From an uncultured delta proteobacterium (GTDB taxonomy: Bacteria > Desulfobacterota > Desulfovibrionia > Desulfovibrionales > Desulfovibrionaceae): 64,000 bases of DNA. The stretch spans positions 1 to 64,000 of the forward strand of contig CAILNX010000064.1 of NCBI GenBank assembly GCA_903835685.1, written 5' to 3'. The position numbers and the translations under genes were made by a program. Of this stretch, positions 28,501 through 36,865 are shown one piece after another (position 1 is the first letter of the stretch; each line of letters begins with the position of its first letter). The notes beneath the pieces are model-generated. The model was given only the letters and a program-made list of their open reading frames with translations, was not told the origin of the DNA and made no database searches.

Positions 28501-30255
28501 TTAAGCGGCCATCTCCACTCGGTTGCGGCCGCTGCGTTTGGCCACGTAGAGGGCCTCGTCCGAGGCCTTGAGCAGGGTCTCCAGGGTGGGGGTCTTTTCG
28601 CTTAAGACCGCCACGCCCAGGCTGATGGTCACCAGCAGGTCGCCGCGCACCCCGGGGATGGGGCTCATGGCCTGAGCCCGGCGCAGGCGCTCGGCCGCCT
28701 CCAGGGCGCCGATGCCCTCGGTCTCGGGCAGGAGCACGGCGAACTCCTCCCCGCCCAGACGGCCGAAAATGTCCACGTCGCGCAGGCCCGTGCGGCAGGT
28801 CCGGCACAGGGTTTTTAAGACCACGTCCCCGAAATCGTGGCCGTAGGTGTCGTTCACGCTCTTGAAGCGGTCCACGTCCAGCATGATCAGCGACAGGGGA
28901 CGGTCGTAGCGTTTGGCCCGGTCCACGGCCTGTCCGGCCAACTCCAGGAAGCGGCGGCGGTTCAATATCCCGGTGAGCTCGTCCACGCTGGCCAGTTCCT
29001 GGAGGCGGTCCTCGGCGATCTTGCGCTCGGTCTGGTCCCGGATGCTGCCCACGGCGTACCAGCGGCCGCCCAGGTTGAAGGCGGCCACGGCCCGCTCCAC
29101 CGGGAACTGGGTCCCGTCCTTGCGCAGGGCCATGAAGCTCAAAAGATTGTTCACCACCATGCCCCGGCCGGTTCCGGCAAAGGAGACCATGCCCGAAAGG
29201 GCGGCGGCGCGCATCTCGGGCGGGGTGATGAGCAGATGCACGTCCTGGCCCAGGGCCTCGGCCTCGGTGTAGCCGAACATGCGCTCGGCGGCCGGGTTCC
29301 AGAAATCGATGCGCCCGGCGTCGTCGATGACGATGATGGCGTCGAGAGCGGCCTGGCTCATGGCCCGGATGCGCTCCTCGCGTCCGCGCAGGGCCTCTTC
29401 CATGGCCTTGCGCTCGGTGATGTCCCGGGCGATGGCCGAGGCCCCGATGACCTTGCCCGCGTCGTTTTTCACCAGGGAGACCGTGAGGGAGACCGGAAAG
29501 CGTTCGCCGTTCTTGCGCACCCGGATGGTGTCAAAGGGGTCCACGCCCTCGCCGCGCCCGAGCTTGTAGGCGATGCGGGGAATCTCGTCCCCCAGCTCCG
29601 GGGGCACCAGCAGGGAGATGTCCCGGCCGATGACCTCCTGGGGCTTGTAACCAAAGGCCTTTTCCGCGCCCTTGTTCCAGCTCACGATGGCCCCGTCCAG
29701 GGTCTGGCCCACGATCATGTCCGTGGAGTTCTCCACGATGGAGGCCAGAAAGACCCGGCGCTGGTCCGTGCGCTTGAGCAGGGTCACGTCGGTCAGGGAC
29801 AGGACCTTGAGGCAGCGGCCGTCGGGCAGGACCATGCGCCCGGTCTCGGCAAAGACCTTCACCTGGACCCCGTCCTTGCGCACGATGTCCCACTGGTCCG
29901 GGGCCGGTTCCCGGCCGGCCAGGAAATCCTGGTGCCTGGCCCGGGCGGTCTGCTGCTTGGCGGCCGGGACCACCACGGTGAAATGCCGACCCACGAGCTC
30001 TTCCGGGGCGTAGCCGTGCAGCCGGGCGTAGGCCTGGTTCACGGCCAGGAAATGGCCCTTGTCGTCGGTCACGGCCAGTCCGGTGGGCGAGGCGGTAAAT
30101 ACCCGGGCCAGGACCTGGTCCACGGGCGGCGCGGGCAGGGGGCTTGAGTGCTGCTGGTCCCGCAGGGCCTGGTTTTCCATTTCCAGGGCGGCCAGCTTGC
30201 GGCGCAATTCCCCGAGTTCGAGGGCGCATTCCTGAATGGTGGTGGGCTGGTCCAT
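28501..30255 (-). CDS. Diguanylate cyclase with three PAS domains
   Basis: A 584-residue predicted cytosolic enzyme making c-di-GMP. After a short coiled coil come three PAS domains (about residues 50-160, 170-285 and 300-410), each ending in the DIT or DQT exit motif. The GGDEF domain occupies about 420-580, with the active-site GGEEF at 501-505 and an intact inhibitory I-site RDVD at 492-495. The enzyme should therefore be active and feedback inhibited. PAS ligands are not predictable; flavin, haem or small molecules are possible. Eight bases separate it from a flavin/NAD oxidoreductase gene upstream, suggesting redox input. Confidence 0.93.
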   Translation of the reverse strand: MDQPTTIQECALELGELRRKLAALEMENQALRDQQHSSPLPAPPVDQVLARVFTASPTGLAVTDDKGHFLAVNQAYARLHGYAPEELVGRHFTVVVPAAKQQTARARHQDFLAGREPAPDQWDIVRKDGVQVKVFAETGRMVLPDGRCLKVLSLTDVTLLKRTDQRRVFLASIVENSTDMIVGQTLDGAIVSWNKGAEKAFGYKPQEVIGRDISLLVPPELGDEIPRIAYKLGRGEGVDPFDTIRVRKNGERFPVSLTVSLVKNDAGKVIGASAIARDITERKAMEEALRGREERIRAMSQAALDAIIVIDDAGRIDFWNPAAERMFGYTEAEALGQDVHLLITPPEMRAAALSGMVSFAGTGRGMVVNNLLSFMALRKDGTQFPVERAVAAFNLGGRWYAVGSIRDQTERKIAEDRLQELASVDELTGILNRRRFLELAGQAVDRAKRYDRPLSLIMLDVDRFKSVNDTYGHDFGDVVLKTLCRTCRTGLRDVDIFGRLGGEEFAVLLPETEGIGALEAAERLRRAQAMSPIPGVRGDLLVTISLGVAVLSEKTPTLETLLKASDEALYVAKRSGRNRVEMAA

Positions 30256-30262
30256 GTCCGGT

Positions 30263-31006
30263 CTACTTGTTGAAGGAGAACTTTTCCTTTTCCACCCGGC
30301 CCGGATCGATGCCGCAGCTTTTGAGCTCGGCCAGCACCGTGTCCTGCATGGCTGGCGGCCCGCACAGGTAGAAGGAGGCCGCGGGCGAGATGTGGTGCTG
30401 CTCGATGATCTCCCGGGTGAAGCGGCCCGAGGCGTAGGACACGTGCGGAGCCTGGGGCAGGGCGCTTACGTCCGGCTCCCGGCTGAGCACGTGGATGATG
30501 GTCAGGTTGATCTCGGCTGCGGTTTCGGCCAGCTCCTGGCAGCAGAAGGCGTCTTCATGGGTCTTGTTGCACCAGATGAGGGTGACCGTGTTGGTGGCCT
30601 TGATGTTGCGGAAATGGCGCAGGACGCTGAGGAATGGAGTGATGCCCACCCCGCCCGCGATCATGACGATGTCCTCCTGGGAGTCGATGTCCCGGCAGAA
30701 GGCCCCGAAGGGTCCGGCGCACTGGATCTGGGTGCCGGGCTTGATTTCCGGGATTTTGGAGGTGAAGGTCCCGGACTGCTTGATGGTCACGCGCAGGTTG
30801 GGGTCTTCCGGGGCGCAGGAGATGGTGAAGGGGTGGGGTTCGCTCCAGGTGCCGTCCTCGTTCATGACCCGGATGGTGGTGAACTGCCCGGGCTTGCGGC
30901 CCGCGAATTTGGCCGCGTCCCCGTTGGCCAGGATCAGGGAGGTGGTGTCCTGGTTCTCCGAGACGGCCTGGACCACTTTCCAGTTGGGGGGCGGGGCGTC
31001 GGGCAT
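30263..31006 (-). CDS. Ferredoxin-reductase-type FAD/NAD(P)-binding oxidoreductase
   Basis: A 247-residue flavoprotein of the ferredoxin-NADP reductase fold. The FAD domain spans about residues 1-105 with the HPFTIS motif (RxYS-like, Arg replaced by His). The nucleotide domain has AGGVGITPFLS (about 120-130) and CGPPAMQD near the end. No iron-sulfur motif is visible, so it probably works with a separate electron partner. AAGGAG precedes the ATG. It is directly upstream of the PAS/GGDEF gene in one transcript, and its substrate is unknown. Confidence 0.85.
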   Translation of the reverse strand: MPDAPPPNWKVVQAVSENQDTTSLILANGDAAKFAGRKPGQFTTIRVMNEDGTWSEPHPFTISCAPEDPNLRVTIKQSGTFTSKIPEIKPGTQIQCAGPFGAFCRDIDSQEDIVMIAGGVGITPFLSVLRHFRNIKATNTVTLIWCNKTHEDAFCCQELAETAAEINLTIIHVLSREPDVSALPQAPHVSYASGRFTREIIEQHHISPAASFYLCGPPAMQDTVLAELKSCGIDPGRVEKEKFSFNK

Positions 31007-31091
31007 GGCCGTTCTCCTTGTAGAGGTATCAGTTCATGAAGATACCCAATTCCCTGCCCGAGGCAAAGGGAAAAGGGACCTGGAAAAAAGA

Positions 31092-31121
31092 TTGACGGTC
31101 ATCCCGGGCTTGTGGCAGGAT
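31092..31121 (+). promoter_or_regulatory. Promoter of the ilv leader-ilvBN unit
   Basis: TTGACG (31092-31097) and CAGGAT (31116-31121) with an 18-base spacer lie just upstream of the leader peptide. The -35 box is good and the -10 box weak. Confidence 0.45.
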
Positions 31122-31148
31122 TTGGACACGAAATTTGGAGAACATCCC

Positions 31149-31250
31149 GTGAACAGCCTGCGCCTCTCCCTCATCCTGACCAACCCGGCCCTGGCCGCCA
31201 TTTCCGGCGTCCTGGTATCGGTACGTCTCATGGAGGCTTGCGCGCCGTAA
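31149..31250 (+). CDS. ilv leader peptide
   Basis: A 33-residue open frame starting with GTG seven bases after a GGAG. It reads MNSLRLSLILTNPALAA and continues ISGVLVSVRLMEACAP, rich in Leu, Val and Ile. It is followed 29 bases later by a terminator hairpin and then ilvBN. This is the arrangement of translation-coupled attenuation: ribosomes starved for branched-chain amino acids stall in the leader and let transcription continue. The role is inferred from composition and position. Confidence 0.75.
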   Translation: MNSLRLSLILTNPALAAISGVLVSVRLMEACAP

Positions 31251-31279
31251 CGGGTTGTCGGACTTTTCCGGATTGCAAC

Positions 31280-31316
31280 ATCCCCCGTCGGCGTCAGGAG
31301 CTGGAGGGGGATTTTT
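31280..31316 (+). terminator. ilv attenuator terminator
   Basis: ATCCCCC and GGGGGAT pair across a 19-base loop and are followed by a T run. A preceding hairpin GTTG-N1-CGGA with TCCG-N5-CAAC (within 31254-31279) could be the competing structure. It sits between leader peptide and ilvB. Confidence 0.7.
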
Positions 31317-31371
31317 GTTGGAGTTCCCGCCGCTTTTGACCCCCGGAGGACCAAGCCAAGGGGGTTTTTTC

Positions 31372-33066
31372 ATGGCCAAGACCACGGGCGCTGCCTGCGT
31401 CATCACCTTGCTCGAACGCCAGGGCGTGGACCTGGTGGCCGGGATACCGGGCGGGTCCAACCTGCCGCTCTACGACGCCCTGTCCAAAAGCCGGACCATC
31501 CGCCACGTCCTGGCCCGGCACGAGCAGGGGGCCGGATTCATGGCCCAGGGCCTGGCCCGGTCCACCGGGCAGGTCGGGGTCTGCCTGGCCACCTCCGGCC
31601 CCGGGGTGACCAACGTGCTCACGGCCGTGGCCGACGCCAAGCTGGACTCCATCCCCCTGGTGTGCGTCACCGGCCAGGTGCCCCAGTCCCTGATCGGCAC
31701 CGACGCCTTTCAGGAGGTGGACACCTACGGCCTGTCCATTCCCATCACCAAGCACAACTATCTGGTGCGTTGTCCCGAGGATCTGCTGGTGGTCATTCCC
31801 GAGGCCTTCCGCCTGGCCCTGTCCGGTAGGCCTGGCCCGGTGCTGGTGGACATCCCCAAGGACGTGCAGGCCCGGGAAATGGACGTCCCGGACTGGCCCG
31901 AGCCCGGCCATGCGGACCCCTTGCCCGGGCCGGATCGCCAGGCCGTGCGCCGGGCTGCGGCCCTCTTGAACGCGGCCCAGCGGCCCATGCTCTGCCTGGG
32001 CGGCGGGGTGGTGCACTCCGGGGCCTCGGACGCGGCCCGGTCCCTGGTGGAAAAGGCCGGGCTGCCCACGGTCATGACCCTCATGGGCCTGGGGGCCCTG
32101 CCCGTGGAGCATCCGCTCTCCCTGGGCATGCTGGGCATGCACGCGGCCCGCAGCGCCAATATCGCCCTGGAGGAGTGCGACCTGCTCCTGGTGGCCGGGG
32201 CTCGGCTGGACGACCGGGCCACGGGCCTGGCCTCCCGCTTCTGCCCCAAGGCGGCCATCATCCATATCGACATCGACGCGGTGGAGATCGACAAGATCAA
32301 GAAGGCCCATCTGGGCCTGGCTGCCGACGTGGGCCTGACCCTGGCGGAACTCCTGTCCCTGGTCCAGGACCGGCCCCGGCCCCAGTGGCTGGCCCGGGTG
32401 GCGGAGTTGCGCCGGATTCATCCGCCCCGGGCCGTGTCCAGCGACCCCCGTTCGGCCGTGGGGATCATCCGCCAGGTGGCCGCCCTGGTGGACCAGGACA
32501 CCACGGTGGTGGCCGACGTGGGCCAGAACCAGATGTGGACGGCCCAGGCCTATCCCTTTGCCCGGCCCCGGCGCTGGCTGGCCTCGGGCGGGCTGGGGAC
32601 CATGGGCTTCGGCCTACCCACGGCCATTGGCGCGGCCCTGGCCCGGCCGGGCCAGCGGGTGGTCTGCTTCACCGGGGACGGGGGCCTGCTCATGAACATC
32701 CAGGAGCTGGCCACGGCCGTGGAGCAGCAGGTGGACCTGACCGTGGTGGTCCTGGACAACAACGCCCTGGGCCTGGTGCGCCAGCAACAGAATCTGTTCT
32801 ACGGCCAGCGGCTCTTCGGCAGCCAGTACTCCCTGGCCGTGGATTTCGCGGCCGTGGCCCGGGGCTTTGGAATGCAGGCTTTTGACCTGGCCCAGGGCGG
32901 CGATCCCGGCGTGGTCCTGGCCCAGGCCCTGTCCGGCCGGGGTCCCCGGCTGGTCCGGGTCCCCATCGCGGCGGAAGAGGCCGTGTTTCCCATGGTGCCG
33001 CCCGGAGCGGCCAACATCAATATGATCGGCGACATGATCGGAGGGGAGTCGTATGCGCGCGCTTGA
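31372..33066 (+). CDS. ilvB: Acetolactate synthase, large subunit
   Basis: A 564-residue thiamine-diphosphate enzyme making acetolactate or acetohydroxybutyrate, the first common step to valine, leucine and isoleucine. Visible are AGIPGG, the ARHEQGAGFMAQG helix with the catalytic Glu, the FAD-linked central domain, and the ThDP/Mg motif GDGGLLMN followed by the VLDNNALGLVRQQQ segment. The open frame extends upstream through the attenuator, but the ATG at 31372 gives the family start. AGGGGG precedes it by seven bases. It overlaps ilvN by 14 bases, so the two subunits are translationally coupled. Confidence 0.96.
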   Translation: MAKTTGAACVITLLERQGVDLVAGIPGGSNLPLYDALSKSRTIRHVLARHEQGAGFMAQGLARSTGQVGVCLATSGPGVTNVLTAVADAKLDSIPLVCVTGQVPQSLIGTDAFQEVDTYGLSIPITKHNYLVRCPEDLLVVIPEAFRLALSGRPGPVLVDIPKDVQAREMDVPDWPEPGHADPLPGPDRQAVRRAAALLNAAQRPMLCLGGGVVHSGASDAARSLVEKAGLPTVMTLMGLGALPVEHPLSLGMLGMHAARSANIALEECDLLLVAGARLDDRATGLASRFCPKAAIIHIDIDAVEIDKIKKAHLGLAADVGLTLAELLSLVQDRPRPQWLARVAELRRIHPPRAVSSDPRSAVGIIRQVAALVDQDTTVVADVGQNQMWTAQAYPFARPRRWLASGGLGTMGFGLPTAIGAALARPGQRVVCFTGDGGLLMNIQELATAVEQQVDLTVVVLDNNALGLVRQQQNLFYGQRLFGSQYSLAVDFAAVARGFGMQAFDLAQGGDPGVVLAQALSGRGPRLVRVPIAAEEAVFPMVPPGAANINMIGDMIGGESYARA

Positions 33067-33379
33067 ACAGGACGAGGCGGCCCGGTGCAACAAGGGGCAG
33101 GTGGCCCTGGAGCTTTTGGTGAACAATCATCCCGGGGTCATGTCCCACGTGTGCGGGCTGTTCTCCCGGCGGGCCTTCAACCTGGAGGGGATATTCTGCC
33201 TGCCCCTGCCGGGCGGGAAGAGAAGCCGCATCTGGCTCCTGGTGGCGGCCGGAGGGCGACTGGACCAGATCATGAAACAGGCGGGCAAGCTTGAGGACGT
33301 GCTGGACGTGCGCGAGAGCGGGGACGGCCGCAAGGTCTTTGAGCACATGGGGAGCTGGCTGGCCCATGGTTCCCAATAG
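33053..33379 (+). CDS. ilvN: Acetolactate synthase, small regulatory subunit
   Basis: A 108-residue ACT-domain subunit giving feedback control by valine. The ACT signature is visible in LELLVNNHPGVMSHVCGLFSRRAFNLEGI, with the strand-helix-strand order and a RIWLLV strand. It is the short IlvN type with one ACT domain, not the long IlvH type. It overlaps the end of ilvB and is followed by a terminator some 180 bases downstream. Confidence 0.93.
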   Translation: MRALEQDEAARCNKGQVALELLVNNHPGVMSHVCGLFSRRAFNLEGIFCLPLPGGKRSRIWLLVAAGGRLDQIMKQAGKLEDVLDVRESGDGRKVFEHMGSWLAHGSQ

Positions 33380-33562
33380 GGGCCGGGACAGCGAACATCC
33401 CTGATCCGGGAGAGGTTTTCCCCTCCCTGGGGTCAGGGCCGCCCGGTTGAAAACAGGCCGGGATCAAGGGACGGCGCGGGCCGCCGGGCTGTGTACGGAT
33501 TGGTTTTTGTCCGGGGATGTCCCTGGGGGCCTTGCCCAGGAGCGGGGGGGCGGGTCAGGAGG

Positions 33563-33608
33563 AAACCCCTGGCCGGGCCAGCCCGCCCGGCTTGGCCAGG
33601 GGTTTTTT
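33563..33608 (+). terminator. Terminator after ilvBN
   Basis: AACCCCTGGCC and GGCCAGGGGTT form an eleven-pair stem with an inner GC-rich loop and a T run. Confidence 0.88.
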
Positions 33609-33805
33609 GACCCGGAAAGCGGCCCGTTATTTCGAGTATACTTTCCGGATTGGCGGTCCTGGACCTGGGCGCGGAAGATGTCTAAAAAAACTTTTCTAAA
33701 GGGAGTGTAAAAAAAGTCTATAATTTCGCTTTCGTTCTTTTTGGAAACTGTGGAAAACTTTTATCTAATTCTGATTATCGCTGAAAATCGTCGAAAATAG
33801 CCGAT

Positions 33806-33825
33806 TTTGACCTGTGCACATCAAA
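33806..33825. promoter_or_regulatory. Palindromic site upstream of nrdG-nrdD
   Basis: TTTGA-CC-TGTGCACA-TCAAA-like symmetry: TTTGA at 33806-33810, core TGTGCACA, TCAAA at 33821-33825. It is about 115 bases before nrdG, in an otherwise AT-rich, gene-free stretch (33609-33939). It resembles a Crp/Fnr-type dyad but does not match the exact FNR spacing. I found no NrdR box. Confidence 0.4.
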
Positions 33826-33939
33826 GCGGCCCTCTCACCCCCTGTACAGAATTTCCTCCCTGGCGTATATCTTGACCCGAATGCGACGTGTCCTTGTGAC
33901 CTCCGTGACCGTCCGAGCCGTTCAGCCCGGGGAGCCCTG

Positions 33940-34788
33940 ATGATCATTCCGGCCAGCGCCTTTCTTGCCCCTGAATCGGCGCCTTCCCGCTCCCTGCCCC
34001 GGCAAAATCCCCGCCACTCCTGTGTCGATGTGCCCGAGCGCGAGGCCCGCACCCCCCTGGCCCAGGCCTGGAGGCAATTGCGCGGCATCGAGCCCCTGTC
34101 CATGTGCGACTGGCCGGGCCGGACCACGAGTGTGCTCTTTTTCGCGGGCTGCAATCTGGCCTGCCCCACCTGCCAGAACGCGGACCTGGCCTTTGGCGAC
34201 GCCCTGCCCCCGGTGTCCCGGTCCCGGGCCATGATCCACCTGGGCGAGCGCAGCCGCTGGCTGGACGGGGTGGTGGTCAGCGGGGGCGAGCCCACCACGG
34301 TGCCCGGCCTGCCCGACCTTTTGGCCGACCTGGCCCGCTTTGGCCTGCCCATCAAGGTGGACACCAACGGCCTGCGGCCCGAGGTGGTCCGCGAGGTGCT
34401 GGACCTGGGCCTGGCCGAGGCCTTTGCCGTGGACGTAAAGGGACCCTTCGAACGCTACCCCCAACTCACCGGCCAGGCTGTTTCCACGGACACGGCCCGG
34501 GAGCGCCTGAACGAGATTTTCGATCTGGCCCGGTCCCGGCCCCGGTCCTTCATGTTCCGCATCACCGCCGTCCCCGTGCTGGAAGGCCGGGATATCGAGG
34601 CGGCCCGGCGGCTTCTGCCCCCCGGGTTCGACCTGACCATACAGGAATACAAAACGCCCAGGAGGACGCATGCCCAACCACATTCTCAAGCGGGACGGAC
34701 GACTGGAGACCTGGTCCACGGACCGCATCGCCATGGCCATTCTGAAAGCCCTGAACGCCAGCGGCATCAAGGATCCGCTTTTAGCTAA
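33940..34788 (+). CDS. nrdG: Anaerobic ribonucleotide reductase activating protein (radical SAM)
   Basis: A 282-residue radical SAM enzyme that installs the glycyl radical on NrdD. The cluster motif FAGCNLACPTC gives Cys71, Cys75 and Cys78; VVSGGEP (the GGE motif) and VDTNG follow, then FAVDVKGP. The ATG at 33940 follows GGGGAG; the open frame begins earlier. Residues after about 243 overlap the start of nrdD by 119 bases in another frame and read as a His/Arg-rich tail (HAQPHSQAGRTTGD) unlike the family, which normally ends near TIQEY. A lost stop codon or a frameshift would explain this. Confidence 0.85.
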   Translation: MIIPASAFLAPESAPSRSLPRQNPRHSCVDVPEREARTPLAQAWRQLRGIEPLSMCDWPGRTTSVLFFAGCNLACPTCQNADLAFGDALPPVSRSRAMIHLGERSRWLDGVVVSGGEPTTVPGLPDLLADLARFGLPIKVDTNGLRPEVVREVLDLGLAEAFAVDVKGPFERYPQLTGQAVSTDTARERLNEIFDLARSRPRSFMFRITAVPVLEGRDIEAARRLLPPGFDLTIQEYKTPRRTHAQPHSQAGRTTGDLVHGPHRHGHSESPERQRHQGSAFS

Positions 34789-36721
34789 GCGCCTGGCCCA
34801 GAAGGTGGAGTCCAAGCTTGAGGGCGTGGATGTCCCGGACCAGGAGTCCGTGCAGGACCTGGTGGAGCTGGTGCTCATGGACACCCGGCTGTATTCCGTG
34901 GCCAAGCGCTACGTGCTGTACCGCGAGAAGCGCCGCGCCCTGCGCGGCCAGCGCGAGGCCTTCCTGGACATCAAGGAGACCATCGACGAGTATTTGGACA
35001 AGTCCGACTGGCGGGTGAACGAGAACGCCAACATGACCCACTCTTTCCAGGGCCTCATGCTCCACCTCTCGGGCACCATCCAGGCCCGCTACGCCCTGGA
35101 GAAATACCCCGAAGAGGTCCGCCTGGCCCACGAGCACGGGTATTTCCACATCCACGACCTGTCCTTCGGCCTGGCCGGATACTGCGCGGGCTGGAGCTTG
35201 CGCGACCTGCTGCTGGAGGGCTTCAACCTGGAGGGCCGGGCCTCGGCCGGGCCGCCCAAGCACTTTGACTCGGCCGTGGGCCAGATGATCAATTTCCTGG
35301 GCACCTTGCAGAACGAATGGGCCGGAGCCCAGGCCTTCAACAACGTGGACACCTACCTGGCCCCCTTCATCCGCCACGACGGCCTGACCTATGAAGAGGT
35401 GCGCCAGTCCATCCAGAAATTCGTGTTCAACCTGAACAACACCTCGCGCTGGGGCGGGCAGTCGCCCTTCACCAACCTGACCTTCGACCTCCATCCGCCC
35501 AAGCACCTGGCGGGCGAGGCCATCATCATCGGCGGCCAGCTCATGGACTCCACCTTCGGGGAGTACGAGCCGGAAATGATCATGCTGAACAAGGCCTTTC
35601 TGGAGGTCATGCTCGAAGGGGACTTCCACGGCCGCATCTTCTCCTTCCCCATCCCCACTTACAACGTGACCAAGGACTTCCCCTGGGAGTCCGAGATCGG
35701 CGAGCTTCTGCTGAAACTCGCGGCCAAGTACGGCGCGCCCTATTTCCAGAACTTCATCAATTCCGAACTCCAGCCCGAGGACGTGCGCTCCATGTGCTGC
35801 CGCCTCCAGATGGACCTGCGCGAGCTGCGCAACAAGACCGGCGGGCTGTTCGGCGCGGGCGACCTGACCGGGTCCATCGGGGTGATCACCCTGAACCTGC
35901 CCAAGCTGGCCTACCTGGCCCAGGGCGAGGAGGACTTCCTGGACCTGCTCGGGGAGTACGCCACCCTGGCCAAGCAGGCCCTGGAGTTCAAGCGCAAGCT
36001 CATCAACAACAACCTGGACAAGGGCATGTTCCCCTGGACCAAGCGCTACTTAAAGAACGGATACAAGGTCCATTTCTCCACCATCGGGCTGCTCGGCGGG
36101 CACGAGGCCTGCCTGAACATGCTGGGCAAGGGCATCGAGACCGAGGCCGGGGTGCGCTTCATGCGCCGCACCCTGAACTTCCTGCGCGATCTGACCTCGC
36201 GGTTCCAGGAGGAGACCGGGCACCTCTACAACCTGGAGGCCACCCCGGCCGAGGGCACCAGCTACCGCCTGGCCAAGATCGACAAGAGCCTCTATTCCGA
36301 GATCAAATGCGCGGGCGAGGACGTGCCCTATTACACCAACTCCACCTGCCTGCCCGTGGGCATGAGCGACGACGTGCACTACGCCCTGGAGCACCAGAAC
36401 CAACTCCAGCCCCTGTACACCGGGGGTTCGGTGTTCCACACCTTCCTGGGCGAGTCCGTGGCTGACCTGGGCGCGCTCAAAAGCTTCATCGTCAAGGCCT
36501 TCACCAACACCCGCATCCCGTACCTGTCCGTGACCCCGACCTTTTCGGTCTGCCGGGACCACGGGTACATGCGCGGGGAGCACCACCTCTGCCCCACCTG
36601 CGGCAAGGAGGCCGAGGTGTACACCCGCATCGTGGGCTACTACCGGCCCGTGCGCCAGTGGAACAAGGGCAAGAAGGCCGAGTACGCCGACCGGCTGACT
36701 TATTCGAGCATCGACTGCTGA
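34670..36721 (+). CDS. nrdD: Anaerobic ribonucleoside-triphosphate reductase (class III)
   Basis: A 683-residue glycyl-radical enzyme making deoxyribonucleotides without oxygen. The N-terminus is an ATP-cone (KRDGRLETWSTDRIAMAI) for allosteric control. The catalytic barrel includes FNNVDTYLAPF, FNLNNTSRWGGQSPF and the thiyl Cys in TNSTCLPVG. The C-terminus has the CPTCG zinc knuckle and the glycyl-radical loop RIVGYYRPV, Gly about residue 656. AGGAGG precedes the ATG. It overlaps the activase gene, and a terminator follows 53 bases downstream. Confidence 0.96.
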   Translation: MPNHILKRDGRLETWSTDRIAMAILKALNASGIKDPLLAKRLAQKVESKLEGVDVPDQESVQDLVELVLMDTRLYSVAKRYVLYREKRRALRGQREAFLDIKETIDEYLDKSDWRVNENANMTHSFQGLMLHLSGTIQARYALEKYPEEVRLAHEHGYFHIHDLSFGLAGYCAGWSLRDLLLEGFNLEGRASAGPPKHFDSAVGQMINFLGTLQNEWAGAQAFNNVDTYLAPFIRHDGLTYEEVRQSIQKFVFNLNNTSRWGGQSPFTNLTFDLHPPKHLAGEAIIIGGQLMDSTFGEYEPEMIMLNKAFLEVMLEGDFHGRIFSFPIPTYNVTKDFPWESEIGELLLKLAAKYGAPYFQNFINSELQPEDVRSMCCRLQMDLRELRNKTGGLFGAGDLTGSIGVITLNLPKLAYLAQGEEDFLDLLGEYATLAKQALEFKRKLINNNLDKGMFPWTKRYLKNGYKVHFSTIGLLGGHEACLNMLGKGIETEAGVRFMRRTLNFLRDLTSRFQEETGHLYNLEATPAEGTSYRLAKIDKSLYSEIKCAGEDVPYYTNSTCLPVGMSDDVHYALEHQNQLQPLYTGGSVFHTFLGESVADLGALKSFIVKAFTNTRIPYLSVTPTFSVCRDHGYMRGEHHLCPTCGKEAEVYTRIVGYYRPVRQWNKGKKAEYADRLTYSSIDC

Positions 36722-36773
36722 AAATTCAGCCCGTTACGAGCATGGCCGGGCACTCGGAAGCACCCGGAAGAGG

Positions 36774-36802
36774 AAAGGCCCCGAGCGGATCGGGGCCTTT
36801 CT
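36774..36802 (+). terminator. Terminator after nrdD
   Basis: GGCCCCGA and TCGGGGCC form an eight-pair stem with a five-base loop and TTTCTT after it. Confidence 0.85.
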
Positions 36803-36865
36803 TGTTTCCTTTCGGAATTGGGCTTGTTTCGGGCTGTAAACTCGCAAACGTGGGAACCATCCTCG

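Noticed and set aside
31255-31371. Upstream extension of ilvB to 31255
   Set aside because: It would run through the attenuator hairpin and has no ribosome site; the ATG at 31372 fits the family start.
33700-33790. AT-rich stretch as a replication origin
   Set aside because: I found no cluster of DnaA boxes, and the neighbouring genes are not origin genes.
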